Assembly: GCF_018612915.1 (NCBI RefSeq)
Contig: NZ_JAGGRL010000002.1
Span: 186,001-250,000 of the forward strand
Source: Stenotrophomonas sp. ISL-67
Lineage (GTDB): Bacteria > Pseudomonadota > Gammaproteobacteria > Xanthomonadales > Xanthomonadaceae
DNA length: 64,000 nucleotides
Reading direction: 5' to 3'
In this document: one piece after another, positions 8,476-19,045 of the stretch
Numbering within the stretch: position 1 is the stretch's first letter
Layout: every line of letters starts with the position of its first letter
The notes under the pieces: generated by a model
Told to the model about the DNA's origin: nothing
The model's input: only the letters and a program-made list of their open reading frames with translations
Databases searched by the model: none
Translations under genes and position numbers: made by a program

Positions 8476-11400
8476 ATGACCCTGCCGCACCCCCGCCCTG
8501 CCCGCCGCGCCCTGCTTCCGCTGGCGCTTGCCCTGGCCTGCTCGCCGGTTGCCCTGCCCGCCTTCGCGCAAGGCCTGCAGACCTCCTTCGAGCCGGGCGA
8601 ACCGGCCCCGCAGGCCAGCAAGGGCAGCGTGCAGGTGAAGATCGGCAAGGGCCCGGAGGCGCCCTATGCAGCCAAGCCCGGGGTCGGCTACAGCGGCCTG
8701 CGCGCCCTGCACTACGCCGCTGCAGGCGGCACGGCCAACACCAGGCTGTTCACCACCGATGTGACCATCGACGCCGACACCACGCTGTCCTGGCTGGTCC
8801 TGCCGGAAATCGTGGGCGACGACACGGTGGCCTCCACCTATGTCTCGTTGGACCTGGTGCTGGACGATGGCAGCCGGGTCTCGGCCAGCGCCGCGCGCGA
8901 CCTGCATGGCATCGCACTGGGCGCCACCGCACAGGGCGACTCCAAAACGCTGTATCCGCAGCAATGGGCGCACAAATCGGTGCGCCTGGGCGATGTGGAC
9001 GCACTGCGCGGGCGCCGCGTGGTTGCCATCGAGCTGGATGTCGCCAGCGCCGCCAATGCGCCGGTCTCGGGCTGGATCGATGACGTGCGCCTGGACAGCC
9101 AGCCGCGCACCGCCCCTGCCCGCCCGTCCGACTGGGTGCTCACCACCCGCGGCACCCAGGCCAATGGCACCTTCTCGCGTGGCAACAACTTCCCGGCCAC
9201 CGCCGTGCCGCACGGCTTCAACTTCTGGACCCCGGTGACCGACGCCGGCGCGCTGAACTGGCTGTACCGCTGGAACGAACAGAACAACGCGGCCAACCGC
9301 CCACAGTTGCAGGCGCTGGCACTAAGCCACCAGCCCAGCCCGTGGATGGGCGACCGCCAGACCTTCCAGGTGATGCCCTCTGCCAGCCGCGGCGTTCCGG
9401 AAGCGGATCGCGCCAAGCGGGCGCTGTCGTTCTCGCGCGACAACGAAAGCGCGCGTCCGTACCGCTATGCCGTGCGCTTCGACAACGGCATCGCCGCCGC
9501 CATCGCACCGACCGACCACGCCGCGTTGTTCCAGTTCGACTTCCCCAAGGACGGCGACGCCAACCTGCTGTTCGACAACGTCGACGCGCGCGGCGGGCTG
9601 ACCCTGGACGCGGCCACGCAGACGCTGTCGGGCTACACCGATACGCGCAGCGGCCTGTCCAACGGCGCCACCCGCATGTACGTGGTGGCCAGCTTCGACA
9701 GGCCGTGGCGCAGCAGCGGCCGCATCGCCAGCGGCCGGCCCACCGGCTACATCAAGTTCGATCCGGGCAACGACCGCCGCGTGACCATGCGCATCGCCAC
9801 CTCGCTGATCTCCGTCGAACAGGCCCGGCACAACCTGGCGCTGGAGCTGGCGACCGACGACACGCTCGCAACCGTCGCTTCGCGCGCGCAGGATGCATGG
9901 GACCAGCGCCTGGCCCGCTTCGACATCGGCCAGGCCAGCGACGACCAGAAGACCACGCTGTATTCCAGCCTGTACCGGTTGTACCTGTACCCCAATTCAG
10001 GCCACGAGAATGCCGGCACCGCTGCCGCCCCGGACTGGCGTTATGCCAGCCAGGCCAGCGCTGCCGAGGACAACACCGATGGCAGCGCAGTGCGCAGTTT
10101 CGCGCCGATCCGCGATGGCAAGGTCTACGTCAACAACGGTTTCTGGGACACCTTCCGCACCACCTGGCCGGCCTACGCGCTGTTCACCCCTGACGATGCC
10201 GGCGCGCTGGTGCAGGGCTTCCTGGAGCAGTACCGCGCCGGTGGCTGGGTGGCGCGCTGGTCCTCGCCGGGCTATGCCGACCTGATGGTGGGGACCAGTT
10301 CGGACGTGGCCTTCGCCGACGCCTACCTGAAAGGCATCAAGGGCTTCGACCCGGATGAGGCGTACCAGGCCGCACTGCGCAACGCCACCGTAGTGCCACC
10401 GGACCGCCACGTCGGCCGCAAGGGCATGGACAAGAGCACCTTCCGCGGCTACGCCAGTGCCGACGTGCATGAAGGCATGTCGTGGACGATGGAAGGCGCG
10501 CTCAACGATTTCGGCATTGCCAACATGGCCACGGCGCTGGCCAGGCGTGCAGACAGTCCGGCCGCGCGCGAGCGTTACACCACCGAAGCGGCGTATTTCC
10601 GTGCCCGCGCCGGCACCTACGCCACCGTGTTCGACCCGGCCGCCGGTTTCTTCCAGGGCCGCAATGACGATGGCAGCTGGCGGGTGGACGCGAAGGACTA
10701 CGACGCACGCGTGTGGGGCCACGATTACACCGAATCCAACGGCTGGACGTTCGCCTTCACCGCCGCGCATGACGGCGAAGGCCTGGCTGGGCTGTACGGT
10801 GGCCGCGAAAAGCTGGCCGCAAAGCTGGACACGTTCTTCAGCACGCCGGAAACCGCCGACCCGAAGTTCTCCGGTTCCTACGGCGGCACCATTCATGAAA
10901 TGACCGAAGCACGCGATGTGCGCATGGGCATGTACGCGCACAGCAACCAGCCCTCGCACCACATTCCGTGGATGTACCTGTACGCCGGGCAGCCGTGGAA
11001 GACCCAGCAGCATGTGCGCGAGATCCTGTCGCGGTTGTACGTGGGCAGCGAGATCGGCCAGGGCTACCCGGGCGATGAGGACAACGGCGAGACCTCGGCG
11101 TGGTACGTGCTGGCCTCGCTGGGCCTGTACCCGCTGCGGATGGGTTCGCCGGAGTACGCGATCGGGTCGCCGGCGTTCAAGCATGCCAAGGTGGAACTGC
11201 AGGGCGGCGCGGTGCTGACCGTGAACGCTCCGGAGAATTCGGATCGCAACATCTACGTGCAGTCACTGAAGATCAACGGCCAGCCGTGGACCAAGACGTG
11301 GGTGCCGCATGAGGTGATCGCCAAGGGTGCCACGCTGGACTTCGAGATGGGCCCGGCGCCGTCGACCTGGGGCACGGGCCCGGATGATGCACCGCGTTCG

Positions 11401-11826
11401 TTGACCGCGCGTGGTGAGCGCCCGGCGCTGTTGCACGACCTGCTGGGCAGTGGTGCGCATGCGCAGCTGGACGATGGGCGGGTGCTGGCCGCGCTGACCG
11501 ATGACGATGCGGGTACCGTGGTGCCGTTCGGCGGCAAGGGCAGCATCGTGTTCACCGGCGTGGCCGATGGAACGCCGGCGATGTACACGCTGACCAGCGG
11601 CAACGCGCCGATCCGCGGCGGCAAGTGGACGCTGGAAGCGCGCAAGGCCGGCGGCAGCTGGGTGGCGCTGGACCAGCGCAGCGGCGAAACGTTCGAGTGG
11701 CAGCAGCAGACCCGACCGTTCCGGATCGCCAAGCCGGGCCGCTATGCCGAGTACCGGTTGCGGATTGAAGGGCCGGGGAGGATGCAGTTGGCCGAGGTGG
11801 AGTTGCTGGCGCCGGCGGCGCGGTAA
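8476..11826 (+). CDS. Secreted GH92 family alpha-1,2-mannosidase
   Basis: 1116 residues. Exo-acting, calcium-dependent removal of mannose from alpha-mannosides such as N-glycans. The ATG at 8476 begins a signal peptide with an AFA cleavage site near residue 31; longer in-frame starts upstream lack one. An N-terminal lectin-like beta domain (about residues 35-220) is followed by the GH92 catalytic region with NNGFWDTFRTTWPAYALF, YASADVHEGMSWTMEGALND, SNQPSHHIPWMY and GYPGDEDNGETSAWYVLASL, which hold the catalytic acids and calcium ligands. The C-terminal about 150 residues look like an extra beta-sandwich. It stands alone; plant or host glycans are plausible substrates. Confidence 0.95.
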   Translation: MTLPHPRPARRALLPLALALACSPVALPAFAQGLQTSFEPGEPAPQASKGSVQVKIGKGPEAPYAAKPGVGYSGLRALHYAAAGGTANTRLFTTDVTIDADTTLSWLVLPEIVGDDTVASTYVSLDLVLDDGSRVSASAARDLHGIALGATAQGDSKTLYPQQWAHKSVRLGDVDALRGRRVVAIELDVASAANAPVSGWIDDVRLDSQPRTAPARPSDWVLTTRGTQANGTFSRGNNFPATAVPHGFNFWTPVTDAGALNWLYRWNEQNNAANRPQLQALALSHQPSPWMGDRQTFQVMPSASRGVPEADRAKRALSFSRDNESARPYRYAVRFDNGIAAAIAPTDHAALFQFDFPKDGDANLLFDNVDARGGLTLDAATQTLSGYTDTRSGLSNGATRMYVVASFDRPWRSSGRIASGRPTGYIKFDPGNDRRVTMRIATSLISVEQARHNLALELATDDTLATVASRAQDAWDQRLARFDIGQASDDQKTTLYSSLYRLYLYPNSGHENAGTAAAPDWRYASQASAAEDNTDGSAVRSFAPIRDGKVYVNNGFWDTFRTTWPAYALFTPDDAGALVQGFLEQYRAGGWVARWSSPGYADLMVGTSSDVAFADAYLKGIKGFDPDEAYQAALRNATVVPPDRHVGRKGMDKSTFRGYASADVHEGMSWTMEGALNDFGIANMATALARRADSPAARERYTTEAAYFRARAGTYATVFDPAAGFFQGRNDDGSWRVDAKDYDARVWGHDYTESNGWTFAFTAAHDGEGLAGLYGGREKLAAKLDTFFSTPETADPKFSGSYGGTIHEMTEARDVRMGMYAHSNQPSHHIPWMYLYAGQPWKTQQHVREILSRLYVGSEIGQGYPGDEDNGETSAWYVLASLGLYPLRMGSPEYAIGSPAFKHAKVELQGGAVLTVNAPENSDRNIYVQSLKINGQPWTKTWVPHEVIAKGATLDFEMGPAPSTWGTGPDDAPRSLTARGERPALLHDLLGSGAHAQLDDGRVLAALTDDDAGTVVPFGGKGSIVFTGVADGTPAMYTLTSGNAPIRGGKWTLEARKAGGSWVALDQRSGETFEWQQQTRPFRIAKPGRYAEYRLRIEGPGRMQLAEVELLAPAAR

Positions 11827-11849
11827 CGCACCGACCGGGCGGGCACCGC

Positions 11850-11957
11850 GTGGGACACGCATGGCGTGTCGCTACGCGGTATCCGGACCGTGGAGACACG
11901 CCATGCGTGTCTGCGCGGTGCCGGATCGAAGAGCAGCCACTCAGGGCGTGGCTCTAC
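11850..11957. repeat. Three REP elements after the mannosidase gene
   Basis: GACACGCATGGCGTGTCGCTAC (to 11875) and GAGACACGCCATGCGTGTC (about 11892-11912) form an inverted pair. A second REP class, AGCCACTCAGGGCGTGGCTCTAC, ends at 11957. The whole 483-bp gap to maeB holds only such palindromes. Confidence 0.85.
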
Positions 11958-12140
11958 CGTGTCCTCGGCGCATGGCGCCGTTCCAGAGGAAGGAAATGGT
12001 CGGGCCCAGGGTGGCGGGGTCCAGCGGACCACCGCCACGGCCGGGCCGCGTAGGGGTATTGGGCCCGTGGGAGGTTGCAGGGCGGTGACGGTGGGGCTGC
12101 GGAGACGTTGCGGTTCCATCGCGCGGGCGACGCGCGCACG

Positions 12141-12246
12141 GTAGGTACCGACCGTTGGTCGGTACGGGGGAACGTCAAATGCAAAAGGGACCGGTGCGGT
12201 GCACCGGTCCCTTCTTCAAGGTCTACCGACCAACGGTCGGTAGCTA
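12141..12246. repeat. REPIN enclosing a perfect 13-bp hairpin
   Basis: Inverted REPs with the core ACCGACCGTTGGTCGGT occupy 12141-12165 (starting GTAG) and 12222-12246 (ending CTAC). Between them a perfect hairpin AAGGGACCGGTGC / GCACCGGTCCCTT lies at 12185-12213 with a three-base loop and only a weak T tract. The three nested stems would form a large RNA structure on either strand. Confidence 0.85.
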
Positions 12247-12248
12247 CC

Positions 12249-12287
12249 GTTTTGCTTCGCAAAACCGGAACGCGCGGTGCGCGTTCC
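12249..12287 (-). terminator. Tandem hairpins downstream of maeB
   Basis: On the minus strand, 22 bases past the maeB stop, GGAACGCGC / GCGCGTTCC (12267-12287) is followed by GGTTTTG and then a second stem GTTTTGC / GCAAAAC (12249-12265). The first stem plus the short T run is a plausible weak terminator. Confidence 0.55.
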
Positions 12288-12309
12288 GCGCTGGAAGCAG
12301 CGAAGGCGT

Positions 12310-14598
12310 TTACGCCTTCTCTGCTTCCAGCTGCTTGCGGATTTGCGCATCCACCGCGGCAATCGCGGTCATGTTGAGCACGCGGCGCGAGGTCGCGCTG
12401 GTGGTCAAAATGTGCGCCGGCTTGGCCACGCCCATCAGGATCGGGCCGATCGCCACGCCGTCTGTGAACACGCGCACCAGGTTGTAGGCGATGTTGGCCG
12501 CTTCCAGGTTGGGCAGCACGAACAGGTTGGCGCGGCCCTTCAGCGTGCTGTCGGGCAGCAGCTTCTGGCGCAGCGCTTCATCCCACGCGGTATCACCCTG
12601 CATTTCGCCGTCCACGTTCAAGCGCGGGTTGCGCTTGAGCAGCAGCTCGCGCACGGTGCGCATCTTCAGGGCGTCCTTGGAATCGTGGCTGCCGAAGTTG
12701 GAGTGCGACAGCAACGCCACCTTCGGTTCGATCCCGAACAGCTTCATGCGGTACGCCGCCTGCAGCGTGGCTTCGCAGATCTGCTCGGCGGTGGGGTCTT
12801 CCTGCACGTGGGTGTCCACGAAGAAGAACACGCCCTGCTGGTTGATCACGCCGGTCATGGCCGAGGTCGAGGTGACCTTCGATTCCAGGGGCAGCACGCT
12901 ACGCACGTAGCCCAGCTTCTTGTGGAAGCGGCCCACCACGCCGGTGAGCAGCGCATCGGCTTCACCGCGTGCCACCATCACCGCCGCGATCAGGGTCGGG
13001 CGCGAGCGCATCAGGTTCTTGGCCGCCGCCACCGTCACGCCGCGACGGCCGGTGAGGTTGTGGTAGTACTGCCAGTAGTCGTTGAAGCGCGGGTCGTCAT
13101 TGATGTTGGTGACGTCGAAATCGACGCCGGCCTTCATGCGCAGGCCCATGCGCTCGATGCGCGATTCGATCACGTCCGGGCGGCCGATCAGGATCGGGAG
13201 GGCCAGGCCTTCATCGACCACGTTCTGCACCGCGCGCAGCACCACTTCTTCTTCGCCTTCGGCATACACCACGCGCTGCTTGTCGGCGCGCGCACGGTCG
13301 TACACCGGCTTCATCATCAGGCTGGTGCGGTACACGAACTGGGCCAGCTTCTCGCGGTAGGCCCCCATGTCGGCGACCGGGCGCGTGGCCACGCCCGAAT
13401 CCATCGCGGCCTGGGCCACGGCGGCCGACAGCTCCACCAGCAGGCGGCGGTCGAACGGGCGCGGAATCAGGTAATCGCGGCCGAAGCTCGGGGTGTCATC
13501 GCCATAGGCCGACCCCAGGTCGCTGGCTTCGCGGCGCGCCATCGCGGCGATCGCGTGCACGCAGGCGATCTTCATTTCTTCGTTGATCGCCGTGGCGCCC
13601 ACGTCCAGCGCACCGCGGAACAGGTACGGGAAGCACAGCACGTTGTTGATCTGGTTCGGGTAGTCCGAACGGCCGGTGCCGATCAGCGCATCCGGACGCA
13701 CGCTGCGCGCCACTTCCGGCATGATTTCCGGGGTCGGGTTGGCCAGCGCGAAGATCACCGGGTCCTTGGCCATGGTCTTGACCATGTCCGCGGTGAGGAT
13801 GCCCGGGGCCGACAGGCCCAGGAAGATGTCCGCGCCATCGACGATCTCGGCCAGCGTGCGCTTGTCGGTATCGCGGGCGTAACGCTTCTTTTCCGGATCC
13901 AGGTCGGCACGGCCGGTGTGGATCACGCCTTCGCGGTCGAAGGCCAGGATGTTTTCCGGCTTCAGGCCCAGCGAGACCAGCATGTTCACGCACGACACAC
14001 CCGCAGCGCCCATGCCGGTGGTGGCCAGCTTCACTTCCTCGATCTTCTTGCCGGTGACGACCATGGCGTTGAGCACGGCGGCGCCGACGATGATCGCCGT
14101 GCCGTGCTGGTCGTCATGGAACACCGGGATGTTCATCCGCTCGCGCAGCTTGCGCTCCACGATGAAGCATTCCGGGGCCTTGATGTCTTCCAGGTTGATG
14201 CCGCCGAAGGTCGGCTCGAGCGAGGCGATGATGTCGACTAGCTTGTCCGGGTCGTTTTCATCGATTTCGATGTCGAACACATCGATACCGGCGAACTTCT
14301 GGAACAGCACGCCCTTGCCTTCCATCACCGGCTTGCCGGCCAGCGGGCCGATGTTGCCCAGGCCCAGCACGGCGGTGCCGTTGGAGATCACGGCGACCAG
14401 GTTGCCGCGGGCAGTGAGCTCGCTGGCCTGCTGCGGGTCGGCCAGGATGGCTTCGCAGGCGTGTGCCACGCCCGGCGAATAGGCCAACGACAGGTCGCGC
14501 TGGGTGAGCATCGGCTTGGTCGCCGTGACCTTGATCTTGCCCGGCGGCGACATGCGGTGATAGTCGAGGGCGGCCTGTTTGAAATCTTCGTTGGACAT
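12310..14598 (-). CDS. maeB: NADP-dependent malic enzyme with phosphotransacetylase-like domain
   Basis: 762 residues. Oxidative decarboxylation of malate to pyruvate with NADPH formation. The N-terminal malic enzyme part (about residues 1-430) shows [30 protein letters not shown] and the metal/substrate motif [19 protein letters not shown]. The C-terminal about 320 residues ([29 protein letters not shown]) are a PTA-like domain, usually catalytically silent and allosteric, where acetyl-CoA acts in enterobacterial MaeB. It is a single-gene unit followed by dctA in the same direction, which fits joint use of C4-dicarboxylates. Confidence 0.96.
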   Translation of the reverse strand: MSNEDFKQAALDYHRMSPPGKIKVTATKPMLTQRDLSLAYSPGVAHACEAILADPQQASELTARGNLVAVISNGTAVLGLGNIGPLAGKPVMEGKGVLFQKFAGIDVFDIEIDENDPDKLVDIIASLEPTFGGINLEDIKAPECFIVERKLRERMNIPVFHDDQHGTAIIVGAAVLNAMVVTGKKIEEVKLATTGMGAAGVSCVNMLVSLGLKPENILAFDREGVIHTGRADLDPEKKRYARDTDKRTLAEIVDGADIFLGLSAPGILTADMVKTMAKDPVIFALANPTPEIMPEVARSVRPDALIGTGRSDYPNQINNVLCFPYLFRGALDVGATAINEEMKIACVHAIAAMARREASDLGSAYGDDTPSFGRDYLIPRPFDRRLLVELSAAVAQAAMDSGVATRPVADMGAYREKLAQFVYRTSLMMKPVYDRARADKQRVVYAEGEEEVVLRAVQNVVDEGLALPILIGRPDVIESRIERMGLRMKAGVDFDVTNINDDPRFNDYWQYYHNLTGRRGVTVAAAKNLMRSRPTLIAAVMVARGEADALLTGVVGRFHKKLGYVRSVLPLESKVTSTSAMTGVINQQGVFFFVDTHVQEDPTAEQICEATLQAAYRMKLFGIEPKVALLSHSNFGSHDSKDALKMRTVRELLLKRNPRLNVDGEMQGDTAWDEALRQKLLPDSTLKGRANLFVLPNLEAANIAYNLVRVFTDGVAIGPILMGVAKPAHILTTSATSRRVLNMTAIAAVDAQIRKQLEAEKA

Positions 14599-14779
14599 CG
14601 CTTTCTGCAGATGAATGGGCGTGAGGAACAGGGGATCATACCCCCGTTGGCGGTGTTGGACCTGTCGCTACGCTGTCGCGATCATGCTGCGACCGCACAT
14701 CCGGCAGGCCGTGCGTCGGCGTATGCCACGCCAGCCTGGCGGACTCCGATGACAACTTACATCACCGGAAACCCCTATG

Positions 14780-14826
14780 AAAAAGCAGGCCGTGCCGCCC
14801 AAGGGGGGACGGCACGGGCCTGCTGC
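14780..14826 (-). terminator. Rho-independent terminator of dctA
   Basis: On the minus strand the stem GCAGGCCCGTGCCG / CGGCACGGCCTGC with a loop of about 12 bases is followed by TTTTT, 25 bases beyond the dctA stop. Confidence 0.9.
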
Positions 14827-14850
14827 ACGCACATCGGGGGAGGGGCGTGT

Positions 14851-16200
14851 TCAGCGCGCCGGTGCGGGCAGCACCGACGGCAGGTCGTCGGTGGCCAGCG
14901 GCGGCAGTTCGGCCTCGCGGCCATCCAGGGCCAGCGCCAGGCGTTCACGGTCCAGCGCATTTTCCCAGCGCGACACCACCACGGTGGCCACCGCATTGCC
15001 GATGAAGTTGGTCAGCGAGCGGCATTCGCTCATGAAGCGGTCCACGCCCAGGATCAGCGCCATGCCGGCCACCGGCACTTCCGGCACCACCGCCAGGGTG
15101 GCGGCCAGGGTGATGAAGCCCGCACCGGTCACGCCGGCGGCACCCTTGGAGCTCAGCATCGCCACCAGCAGCAGCGCGATCTGGTGGCCCAGGGTCAGCT
15201 CGGTGTTGGTGGCCTGGGCGATGAACAGCGCGGCCAGGGTCATGTAGATGTTGGTGCCGTCCAGGTTGAACGAGTAGCCGGTGGGAACCACCAGGCCCAC
15301 CACCGACTTGCTGCAGCCGGCCTTTTCCATCTTTTCCATCAGCGAGGGCAGCGCCGATTCCGAGGACGAGGTGCCCAGCACCAGCAGTAGTTCGGCCTTC
15401 AGGTAACGGGCCAGCTTGAACACCGAGAACCCGCACAGGCGGCAGACCACGCCCAGGATGACCGCCACGAACAGGAACGCGGTGAGGTAGAACGAACCCA
15501 CCAGCCAGGCCAGGTTGATCAGCGACCCCACCCCGTACTTGCCGATGGTGAAGGCGATGGCACCAAACGCACCGATCGGGGCGGCCTTCATCAGGATGTG
15601 GACCAGGCGGAACACCGGCGCGGTCAGCGCCTCCAGGAAGGTCAGCACGGGGCGGCCGCGCTCACCCACCAGGGCCAGCGACACGCCGAACAGCACCGCC
15701 ACGAACAGTACCTGCAGGATGTTGCCATCCACGAAGGCGCTTACCAGCGTGGCCGGAATGATGTCCATGACGAAGCCGGTGAGGGTCAGCTCGTGGGATT
15801 TCTCCACGTAGCTGTGCACCGCGGCCTGGTCCAGGTCGGCCGGGTTGATGTTCATGCCGGCGCCGGGCTGCACCACGTGCGCCACCACCATGCCCACGAT
15901 CAGGGCCAGGGTGGAGAAGAACAGGAAGTAGGCCATCGACTTGGCGAAGACCCGGCCCACGGTGCGCAGGTGGGTCATGCCGGCGATGCCGGTGACGATG
16001 GTCAGGAAGATCACCGGGGCGATGATCATCTTCACCAGCTTGATGAAGCCATCGCCCAGCGGCTTGAGCGATTCGGCGAAGGCCGGCTCGTAATGGCCGA
16101 GGATGGCGCCCAGCACGATTGCCACCACCACCTGGAAATACAGCTGGCGGTAGAACGGCAACGGCTTGGCCGCAAGCGGGGCAGCGGTGGGAACGTGCAT
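14851..16200 (-). CDS. dctA: C4-dicarboxylate:cation symporter DctA
   Basis: 449 residues. Inner membrane uptake of succinate, fumarate and malate. The ATG at 16200 follows a GGAG site and gives [20 protein letters not shown]. It has about eight membrane helices and the family re-entrant loop ([20 protein letters not shown]), then [20 protein letters not shown] and [20 protein letters not shown], the sodium and substrate site of DAACS transporters. It is divergent from a porin gene that may supply the outer membrane step, and neighbours a DctB-like sensor kinase. Confidence 0.96.
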   Translation of the reverse strand: MHVPTAAPLAAKPLPFYRQLYFQVVVAIVLGAILGHYEPAFAESLKPLGDGFIKLVKMIIAPVIFLTIVTGIAGMTHLRTVGRVFAKSMAYFLFFSTLALIVGMVVAHVVQPGAGMNINPADLDQAAVHSYVEKSHELTLTGFVMDIIPATLVSAFVDGNILQVLFVAVLFGVSLALVGERGRPVLTFLEALTAPVFRLVHILMKAAPIGAFGAIAFTIGKYGVGSLINLAWLVGSFYLTAFLFVAVILGVVCRLCGFSVFKLARYLKAELLLVLGTSSSESALPSLMEKMEKAGCSKSVVGLVVPTGYSFNLDGTNIYMTLAALFIAQATNTELTLGHQIALLLVAMLSSKGAAGVTGAGFITLAATLAVVPEVPVAGMALILGVDRFMSECRSLTNFIGNAVATVVVSRWENALDRERLALALDGREAELPPLATDDLPSVLPAPAR

Positions 16201-16461
16201 GGGAAACTCCGGCAGTGTCACGGGGATGCCGGCCGCAGGCGGCGGCATCGGGCGTGGCCTTTTTACGCCCGCTGCACCGCTGCGCAGATAACCTATTGGT
16301 ACTAGCCCCCCTGTTCAGCCAAGCGCAGTGCCTACACTGCACGGGCACCGCGCCCCCACGGCGGCGGGTGGCCGTGTCGTTCAGGGCCCTGTGGCCCAAC
16401 AGTTTTCCCGCTCGCGGCCGTTGTTGTTCTGCCCCACTTTCAAGAAGCCAGACCCTATTCC

Positions 16462-17628
16462 ATGCGCCTGACCCCCCTGTTCATCGCTCTTACCGCCCTG
16501 TCTGCTCCCCTAGCCGCTACCGCGGCAGACTGGGACAACTGGCCGACCAAGGTGTCCTTCAGCGACGGCACCGAACTGGCCGCCACCGGCAACATCGCCT
16601 ACGACCTCAACGACTTCTCGGGTGCCGACGTCTTCGAAGATGACGATGCGGTGCGCCGCAAGGAGTTCGGCGCGACCCTGAAGAAGAAGGGCGTGTACGA
16701 CGCGATGGTGTACTACGACTTCCAGGCCGACACCTGGCTGGACGTGTACTTCCGCTTCGAGAGCAAGGCCGTGTTCGGCAAGGACATCGGCCGCTTCCGC
16801 TTCGGCTACATGAAGACCCCGGTCGGCCTGGATTCCAACACCTCCTCCCGCGCCGGCAGCTTCATGGAAACCGCCCTGCCCGTGCAGGCCTTCTACGAAG
16901 GCCGCCGCACCGGCGCCGAGTGGGTGCTGGAACGCCCGGCCTACCTGATGCAGGTGGGCGCCTACGGCGGCAAGGACCTGGAAGGCGACAACCCGGGCAC
17001 CACCCAGGCCGTGCGCGGCGTGTGGACCCCGGTGAAGGCACCGGGCGATGTCATCCACCTGGGCCTGGCCTATTCGCAGGAAAACCCGCGCGGCTACCGT
17101 GACGGCCGCGACGTGCACCAGGAAGCCAGCGCCCGCCTGCGCGCGCGCCCGGAAGCCGGCCTGACCGACATCCGCCTGGTGGATTCCGGCGCCCTGGCCA
17201 CTGCGGACCAGATCCGCCGTACCGGCCTGGAAGGCATCTACATCCACGGCCCGTTCTCGGTACAGGCCGAAGCCCTGCGCACCACCGTCACCCGTGACGG
17301 CAAGCCGGATTACACCGGCGATGGCCAGTACGCGATGGCGAGCTGGATCGTCACCGGCGAATCACGCCCGTACAGCGCCGGCGCAGTGGCCAACGTCAAG
17401 CCAGCCCACGACTACGGCGCGGTGGAACTGCTGGCCCGCTACAGCCGCCTGGACCTGGACGATGCAGACGTGTTCGGCGGCCGCCAGCACGACTGGACCG
17501 TGGGTGCGAACTGGTATCTCACCAGCCACTTCAAGTTCCAGGCGAACTACGTGTGGGCCGATGCCAGCCGCCGTGGCGTGCGGACCAAGCCGGAAATCTT
17601 CGAGCTGCGCGCGCAGGTTCACTTCTGA
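16462..17628 (+). CDS. OprP/OprO-type outer membrane porin
   Basis: 388 residues with a clear signal peptide (about residues 1-22, ending ATAA). It has the phosphate-selective porin O/P fold: alternating aromatic beta strands (YDAMVYYDFQADTWLDVYFR, RFRFGYMKTPVGLD), the SSRAGSFMETALPVQAF loop and the C-terminal strand ending ELRAQVHF with terminal Phe, the assembly-recognition signature. Family members form 16-stranded trimeric anion channels. Its position opposite dctA, and its paralogue beside a citrate transporter at 30.2 kb, suggest carboxylates rather than phosphate. No phosphate-regulon context is visible. Confidence 0.9.
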   Translation: MRLTPLFIALTALSAPLAATAADWDNWPTKVSFSDGTELAATGNIAYDLNDFSGADVFEDDDAVRRKEFGATLKKKGVYDAMVYYDFQADTWLDVYFRFESKAVFGKDIGRFRFGYMKTPVGLDSNTSSRAGSFMETALPVQAFYEGRRTGAEWVLERPAYLMQVGAYGGKDLEGDNPGTTQAVRGVWTPVKAPGDVIHLGLAYSQENPRGYRDGRDVHQEASARLRARPEAGLTDIRLVDSGALATADQIRRTGLEGIYIHGPFSVQAEALRTTVTRDGKPDYTGDGQYAMASWIVTGESRPYSAGAVANVKPAHDYGAVELLARYSRLDLDDADVFGGRQHDWTVGANWYLTSHFKFQANYVWADASRRGVRTKPEIFELRAQVHF

Positions 17629-17707
17629 TGGCGTGAAGGCGGCAGGGTGCCTCTCGGCACCCCGCCTCCAGAGCACGCCAGATGGGGCGAATCTGACGCA
17701 GGATTGG

Positions 17708-17980
17708 GTGAAGTGCCTCTGTTGCGTTCGCCGGGTGCGGCGTAACATCTTCGAACACCCCCGGCGAAAGCGTCCATCGGTCATAAAACGATTTTTCCGC
17801 CAGTTCAGCATTGCCAAGCGCGGCCATAACGAGAGCTGTTACGACGTCAATCGAGATGGCTCTCTTGTGCTTAATCGGGAGGATCTCCTGAAGTCTGGTC
17901 GAATGAAGCGCCAGCTGGATGCGGCACGCGATCTCCGCGCTCTCTACCTGGCGGCAGAGAAAGACCGCTCCACGAAGTGA
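17708..17980 (+). CDS. Hypothetical basic small protein coupled to a membrane protein
   Basis: 90 residues if started at the GTG at 17708, preceded by AGGA. Not recognised. It opens with a Cys/Arg cluster (KCLCCVRRVRRN) and becomes a charged, helical C-terminus (LKSGRMKRQLDAARDLRALY). Its stop overlaps the GTG of the next gene as GTGA, which argues that this frame is translated. Base composition is more balanced than in the porin upstream, suggesting recent acquisition with its partner. The start is uncertain: no ATG lies in the first two thirds. Confidence 0.45.
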   Translation: MKCLCCVRRVRRNIFEHPRRKRPSVIKRFFRQFSIAKRGHNESCYDVNRDGSLVLNREDLLKSGRMKRQLDAARDLRALYLAAEKDRSTK

Positions 17981-18960
17981 CCAGCCTTGTCCTGCTTGCC
18001 GTGCTGTTGGCCGCAGGGTGGTATTTCTACCGGCAGTGGCGCTACACGCGCTTCGAAGCACTGCATCACCCGGGTCATCCACAGTACTTCGGCGCTGCGC
18101 TTTGCTCCGTTTATCTGTCTGGCATGAGCGTCGGCCTTCACGCGTTGGCGATGAGGTACTCAGACTACGGCCTGTATCTCGGCAAACTGCAGGCGATGCT
18201 GCCCTTGCAGGTGATTGACAAGCAGACGGCCGAAGGACTGACCCTGCACTTGGGGCTCACCCTATGGTGCCTGTCGTTAGCGACCGTGCTTCCCATCATT
18301 CTCAATGACCCGTTGGTCCGGGTCCGGTCGCTGGCGCAGCTGATCGCGTCGAGACTTGGGGGCATCGACGCGATCGAGGATCTTGCAATGCAGTGCTATG
18401 AGAATGGGTCGTTGACTGCGTTGACGTTGAAAAGCGGTAAAGTCAACGTGGGGTATCTGGATGAATTCACAGGCCCAACAGTCGGCAAGGATTGGGTTGG
18501 CATAACGCCCGTCGCGTCAGGGTTTCGGGACGATAAAGCGAAGCTCAGCCTGACCACCTTCTACGACATGAAGCTACCAGAAGAGGCATCGTTCGAAATC
18601 TTCCAGGTCATCATTTCGATGAGGCAGCTCGTCTCGGCGCAGGCATTCGACTTGGACCTTTATAAAAGGCTTCAACAACCTGATGCTACAGACCAACAAA
18701 CAGCCGACGTGCAGAAATTTGTCTTCCGGCATTCGACATTGGTCGTCGACAGCACAAGGCACGGCTTCTACCTCGGCCTGCCTGTACTGCTGCTTCTGGC
18801 GCCATACGCCGGGTTGAAGTCGACCGTGGGCGGGCTCACATTAGTCCTACTGGCAGGCGTCAGCAGCTTGGTCGCAGAGAGGCTGCGAATCAGCGCGACG
18901 AAGAGCGAGATCGAAGAACACACGCCCACTCCAGAGCATCACCAGGCGCTGACCGTCTAG
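17977..18960 (+). CDS. Hypothetical membrane protein
   Basis: 327 residues from a GTG that overlaps the stop of the upstream small gene by four bases. Predicted membrane segments: residues 2-17 (SLVLLAVLLAAGWYFY), about 38-58, about 87-106, and a C-terminal pair (GLPVLLLLAPYAGL and GLTLVLLAGVSSLVAERL). Between them is a cytosolic domain of about 150 residues with LTLKSGKVNVGYLDEFTG and a following TPVASGFRDDKAKLSLTTFY pattern, reminiscent of small beta-barrel domains in uncharacterised membrane proteins. No function can be assigned. Codon use is less GC-biased than in flanking genes, so the pair looks like an inserted cassette. Confidence 0.75.
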   Translation: MTSLVLLAVLLAAGWYFYRQWRYTRFEALHHPGHPQYFGAALCSVYLSGMSVGLHALAMRYSDYGLYLGKLQAMLPLQVIDKQTAEGLTLHLGLTLWCLSLATVLPIILNDPLVRVRSLAQLIASRLGGIDAIEDLAMQCYENGSLTALTLKSGKVNVGYLDEFTGPTVGKDWVGITPVASGFRDDKAKLSLTTFYDMKLPEEASFEIFQVIISMRQLVSAQAFDLDLYKRLQQPDATDQQTADVQKFVFRHSTLVVDSTRHGFYLGLPVLLLLAPYAGLKSTVGGLTLVLLAGVSSLVAERLRISATKSEIEEHTPTPEHHQALTV

Positions 18961-19045
18961 GTTGGTTGCTCGATTGTCTATTTTTGGATCGCCGTCAACA
19001 GGGGAAGGAGCCGGTATCCTTGCTTCACCACCCCAAGCGCCGGCC

